This document shows positions 7,203 through 8,992 of a stretch of DNA of 8,992 nt, piece after piece (the stretch's first letter is position 1; every line of letters begins with the position of its first letter). The DNA is from 2-12-FULL-41-17 sp964562855 (GTDB lineage Bacteria; Patescibacteriota; Microgenomatia; Curtissbacterales; GWA2-41-24): NCBI GenBank assembly GCA_964562855.1, contig CAZLVB010000031.1, positions 1-8,992 of the forward strand, in the 5' to 3' direction. Made by a program: the position numbers and the translations under genes. A model generated the notes under the pieces. That model was not told the origin of the DNA. It searched no databases and saw nothing but the letters and a program-made list of their open reading frames with translations.

Positions 7203-7231
7203 TTGCAAATATAAAGTTACTATGTTAAATT
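7203..7231 (+). promoter_or_regulatory. candidate ftsZ promoter
   Basis: TTGCAA (7203-7208) and TAAATT (7226-7231) are separated by 17 bases, and a TG at 7223-7224 gives an extended -10. Both hexamers are imperfect. Transcription would start near 7238, directly at the foot of the leader hairpin and about 28 bases before the ATG at 7266. Confidence 0.35.
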
Positions 7232-7238
7232 GACACCC

Positions 7239-7255
7239 GCCTGCCAGCCGCAGGC
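7239..7255 (+). promoter_or_regulatory. GC-rich hairpin in the ftsZ leader
   Basis: GCCTGC (7239-7244) and GCAGGC (7250-7255) form a perfect six-pair stem with loop CAGCC, in a locally GC-rich patch between ftsA and ftsZ. The stem ends ten bases before the ATG at 7266, and its 3' arm contains the only AGG near that start, so it could control ribosome access or protect the 5' end of the mRNA. It might also be a copy of an interspersed palindrome. Function is inferred. Confidence 0.6.
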
Positions 7256-7265
7256 ACAGTCTTCT

Positions 7266-8354
7266 ATGCTAATCAAGCCGGATGTTAACAGATTCGCCAA
7301 AATCAGAGTACTAGGTATCGGTGGTGGTGGTACCAATGCTCTAAACTCCATGATCACCCAGGCCAGTATTCAAGGAGTCGACTTTGTGGCCGTCAATACC
7401 GACCAGCAGCATCTTTTAGCTTCACAGGCACAGACTAAGGTTCAAATTGGAGAAGGTTTAACCAAAGGTTTAGGTGCCGGTGCTGATCCGGATATCGGCA
7501 AAAAAGCCGCAGAAGAATCCCTTGAAAAAATTAAAGATGTTATTTCCGGGGCTGATATGGTTTTTATAACCTATGGTGCAGGCGGCGGTACGGGAACCGG
7601 CGCCGGTCCTATAATTGCCGATTTAGCCAGAAAAATCGGCATTTTAACCGTGGCCGTAATTACCAAGCCATTTGCCTTTGAAGGCACCAGAAGAATGGTT
7701 GTTGCCGACGAAGGCATAGATGTATTGCGCGACAGAGTCGACACCCTAATCGTTATCCCCAACCAGAAGCTTTTGGATGTCGTCGACAAAAACGTTTCCC
7801 TCCTTGAAGCATTTAAGCTTGCCGATTCGGTTCTGTCCCAAGGAGTCGGTGGAATTTCCGATATTATCGTTATGCCCGGTCTTATCAATGTCGACTTTGC
7901 CGATGTCAGAACTGTTATGACAAATGCCGGCTCGACACTTATGGGCGTTGGTATGGCTACCGGCGAAAATCGGGCAACGGAGGCGGCAAGACAGGCGATT
8001 GCATCTCCGCTTCTGGACGCTTCTATCGATGGCGCAAGGGGAGTCCTTTTCAATATCACCGGCGGTGCTGACATGACAATGAGCGAGGTCGACGAGGCAG
8101 CAAAAGTGATAACAGCTCAAGCAGATCCGGATGCCCAAATCATCTTTGGTGCGGCAATTGATGAAAAGCTTATTGACCAGGTCAAAGTTACAGTAGTTGC
8201 CACCGGTTTTGATGAAACAAGAAGACGATATGTTCAGGTTACCGCCGAAGAAGGTCAGCCGAAAGAATTTGTACAGGAATCAGCCCCAACTACCGACGGC
8301 CAAATCGACGAAGACGAATTCGACGTTCCCACGTTTTTACGGCAAATTAGATAA
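7266..8354 (+). CDS. ftsZ: cell division protein FtsZ
   Basis: FtsZ is the tubulin-like GTPase that polymerises into the cytokinetic ring. From the ATG at 7266 it has 362 residues. Motifs are VLGIGGGGTNAL (about 15-26), VDFVAVNTDQQHL, the GTP-binding signature GAGGGTGTGAGP (104-115, where GMGGGTGTGAAP is more usual), AFEGTRR, and the T7 loop NVDFADVRTVM with N208, D210 and D213 placed as in E. coli. The linker is short (about 35 residues) and ends in the conserved tail FDVPTFLRQIR, which binds FtsA. A TTG at 7230 would add 12 residues (starting TPACQPQ) encoded by the leader hairpin. That extension is unlike the family and overlaps the candidate promoter, so the ATG is preferred. FtsZ proteins commonly begin with a few variable residues before the Rossmann strand, which fits this start. 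Confidence 0.96.
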   Translation: MLIKPDVNRFAKIRVLGIGGGGTNALNSMITQASIQGVDFVAVNTDQQHLLASQAQTKVQIGEGLTKGLGAGADPDIGKKAAEESLEKIKDVISGADMVFITYGAGGGTGTGAGPIIADLARKIGILTVAVITKPFAFEGTRRMVVADEGIDVLRDRVDTLIVIPNQKLLDVVDKNVSLLEAFKLADSVLSQGVGGISDIIVMPGLINVDFADVRTVMTNAGSTLMGVGMATGENRATEAARQAIASPLLDASIDGARGVLFNITGGADMTMSEVDEAAKVITAQADPDAQIIFGAAIDEKLIDQVKVTVVATGFDETRRRYVQVTAEEGQPKEFVQESAPTTDGQIDEDEFDVPTFLRQIR

Positions 8355-8369
8355 TTCTCTTTCCAATAG

Positions 8370-8398
8370 TTGACTATTTGTACATAATGTACTAATAT
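8370..8398 (+). promoter_or_regulatory. promoter of the toxin-antitoxin pair
   Basis: TTGACT (8370-8375, five of six consensus bases) and TAATAT (8393-8398) are separated by 17 bases. The predicted transcription start coincides with the A of the antitoxin ATG at 8405, so a leaderless mRNA is likely. The spacer is filled by a palindrome. Confidence 0.5.
8375..8397. promoter_or_regulatory. palindromic operator, YefM-type
   Basis: GTACAT and ATGTAC (8380-8392) form a perfect palindrome around a central A. Outer arms TATT (8375-8378) and AATA (8394-8397) extend the symmetry across one mismatch on each side. A TGTACA core is present (8379-8384); this core is known from operators of YefM-YoeB systems. 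Placement between -35 and -10 fits autorepression by the antitoxin or its complex. Confidence 0.65.
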
Positions 8399-8404
8399 AA
8401 AAAT

Positions 8405-8683
8405 ATGAACGTTGTTGTTTCTATAAGTCAGTTTCGCCAAAATATCGCTTCATATATCGATAGAGCAAAAAAGGGGGATACGGTTATATTAAAAGATGAG
8501 AAAAAAGACCAGCAGGTTGTTCAACTTGTCGGCAAGAAAAAGTTTGATCCCGACGCATTCGGCAAGGCGTTAAAAGCGGCCTCTGGTGTGTTTTCCGCAA
8601 AGAATCATCCCGAGTGGCGGACAAAAAAAGATGTAATTAAATGGGTCGAGCAAACAAGAAAAGCATCTGACCGCATCTTTTAA
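8405..8683 (+). CDS. type II antitoxin, Phd/YefM family
   Basis: A 92-residue protein with the Phd/YefM N-terminal DNA-binding fold: VSISQFRQNIASYIDRAKKG (about 5-24) followed by DTVIL and QQVVQLV. The C-terminal half (about 48-92) is charged and would be the toxin-neutralising arm, as in other members. It would bind the adjacent PIN toxin and repress its own promoter through the palindrome just upstream. An in-frame TAA at 8393-8395 shortly before the ATG supports the start at 8405. There is no Shine-Dalgarno sequence. The toxin gene follows after two bases, the normal antitoxin-first order. The family call is good; the exact subfamily cannot be fixed by eye. Confidence 0.85.
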   Translation: MNVVVSISQFRQNIASYIDRAKKGDTVILKDEKKDQQVVQLVGKKKFDPDAFGKALKAASGVFSAKNHPEWRTKKDVIKWVEQTRKASDRIF

Positions 8684-8685
8684 AC

Positions 8686-8992
8686 GTGTATTTAATTGAT
8701 ACGGATATTATCATTTGGGTTTTAAGGGGTAATAAAAAATATGAAGAGTTACTACAAAATTTAAAAGACAAAGATTCACTTTCCACCTCAACTGTAACCA
8801 TTGCTGAGATTTATAAAAATGTTTTTCCTTCTGAAATTATAAAGACCGAAAATGTACTCAGCGAGCTTGAGACTTGGGACGTGACTCCGTCTGTTGCAAA
8901 ACAAGCTGGCTTATATTGGCAAGAATACATAAAACAGTTAAAAAACTTAAGTCTTACGGATTGTTTAATTGCAGCAACTGCAAATGTAAACA
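8686..8992 (+). CDS. VapC-like PIN-domain toxin, 3'-partial
   Basis: An open frame starts with GTG two bases after the antitoxin stop and runs to the window edge, giving 102 residues. PIN-domain features are the N-terminal YLIDTDIIIWVLRG (D5, with D7 in the place of the usual Asn), STVTIAEIYKNV (E41) and SLTDCLIAATA (D92). These acidic residues are the metal ligands of VapC ribonucleases, which usually cut tRNA or rRNA; the target here is unknown. The fourth acidic residue and the C terminus lie beyond the window. Full VapC proteins have about 125-140 residues, so perhaps 25-35 are missing. It has no promoter of its own and is probably translated by coupling to the antitoxin. Confidence 0.82.
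   Translation, partial: MYLIDTDIIIWVLRGNKKYEELLQNLKDKDSLSTSTVTIAEIYKNVFPSEIIKTENVLSELETWDVTPSVAKQAGLYWQEYIKQLKNLSLTDCLIAATANVN

Noticed and set aside
7230..7235. TTGACA as a perfect -35 box before ftsZ
   Set aside because: No -10-like hexamer lies 15-19 bases downstream; that stretch is the GC-rich hairpin.
7230..7265. TTG at 7230 as the ftsZ start
   Set aside because: It would translate the leader hairpin into TPACQPQAQSS, unlike FtsZ N termini, and overlaps the candidate -10 box; the ATG at 7266 gives a normal FtsZ start.
7596..7607. Palindrome ACCGGCGCCGGT in ftsZ
   Set aside because: It falls in the GTGAGP codons of the tubulin signature, where glycine-rich coding explains the symmetry.
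7571..8074. 167-residue open frame on the minus strand
   Set aside because: It is the antisense of the conserved FtsZ core, with low-complexity composition and no recognisable domain.
8355..8369. Intrinsic terminator after ftsZ
   Set aside because: No inverted repeat followed by a T-run is present.

Overview
The window is a compact division and cell wall (dcw) cluster, followed by the start of a type II toxin-antitoxin locus. All genes are on the + strand. In order: ddl (5' end cut by the window edge), murF, mraY, ftsW, murG, ftsQ, ftsA, ftsZ, then a Phd/YefM-like antitoxin and a VapC-like PIN toxin cut by the right edge. No RNA gene, CRISPR array, insertion sequence or convincing intrinsic terminator was found, and no gene-free stretch is longer than about 65 bases.

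Organism (inference): an AT-rich bacterium with very compact genes and the standard genetic code, most like a Patescibacteria/CPR genome, perhaps Microgenomates. The reasons are a MurF without the usual N-terminal domain, a MraY with a degenerate HHH motif, a MurG with a shortened first glycine loop, a cluster lacking murD, murC and murB at their usual internal positions, and no Shine-Dalgarno sequence in front of nearly any gene. I could not run a phylogeny, so the lineage is tentative.

Left part (1-5192): enzymes of peptidoglycan precursor synthesis. Ddl makes D-Ala-D-Ala, MurF adds it to the UDP-MurNAc-tripeptide, MraY moves the product onto undecaprenyl phosphate (lipid I), MurG adds GlcNAc (lipid II), and FtsW polymerises lipid II at the septum. 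mraY and ftsW abut in the same frame with only the mraY stop codon between them. ftsW and murG overlap by ATGA. These three are probably translationally coupled.

Middle part (5206-8354): the divisome genes ftsQ (DivIB type), ftsA and ftsZ. FtsZ forms the ring, FtsA tethers it to the membrane, and FtsQ is an extracytoplasmic scaffold. ftsZ probably starts at the ATG at 7266, and a GC-rich hairpin sits in its leader. Two further strong perfect inverted repeats lie inside coding sequence, in ftsW and in ftsQ.

Right part (8355-8992): a promoter with a TGTACA-containing palindrome between its -35 and -10 boxes drives the antitoxin-toxin pair. The palindrome looks like the autoregulatory operator of YefM-type antitoxins. 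Several promoters here place the -10 box so close to the start codon that leaderless or near-leaderless mRNAs are predicted. I saw no wholly new system. The best leads are this start-site architecture, the operator, the hairpins, and the altered motifs of MurF, MraY and MurG.
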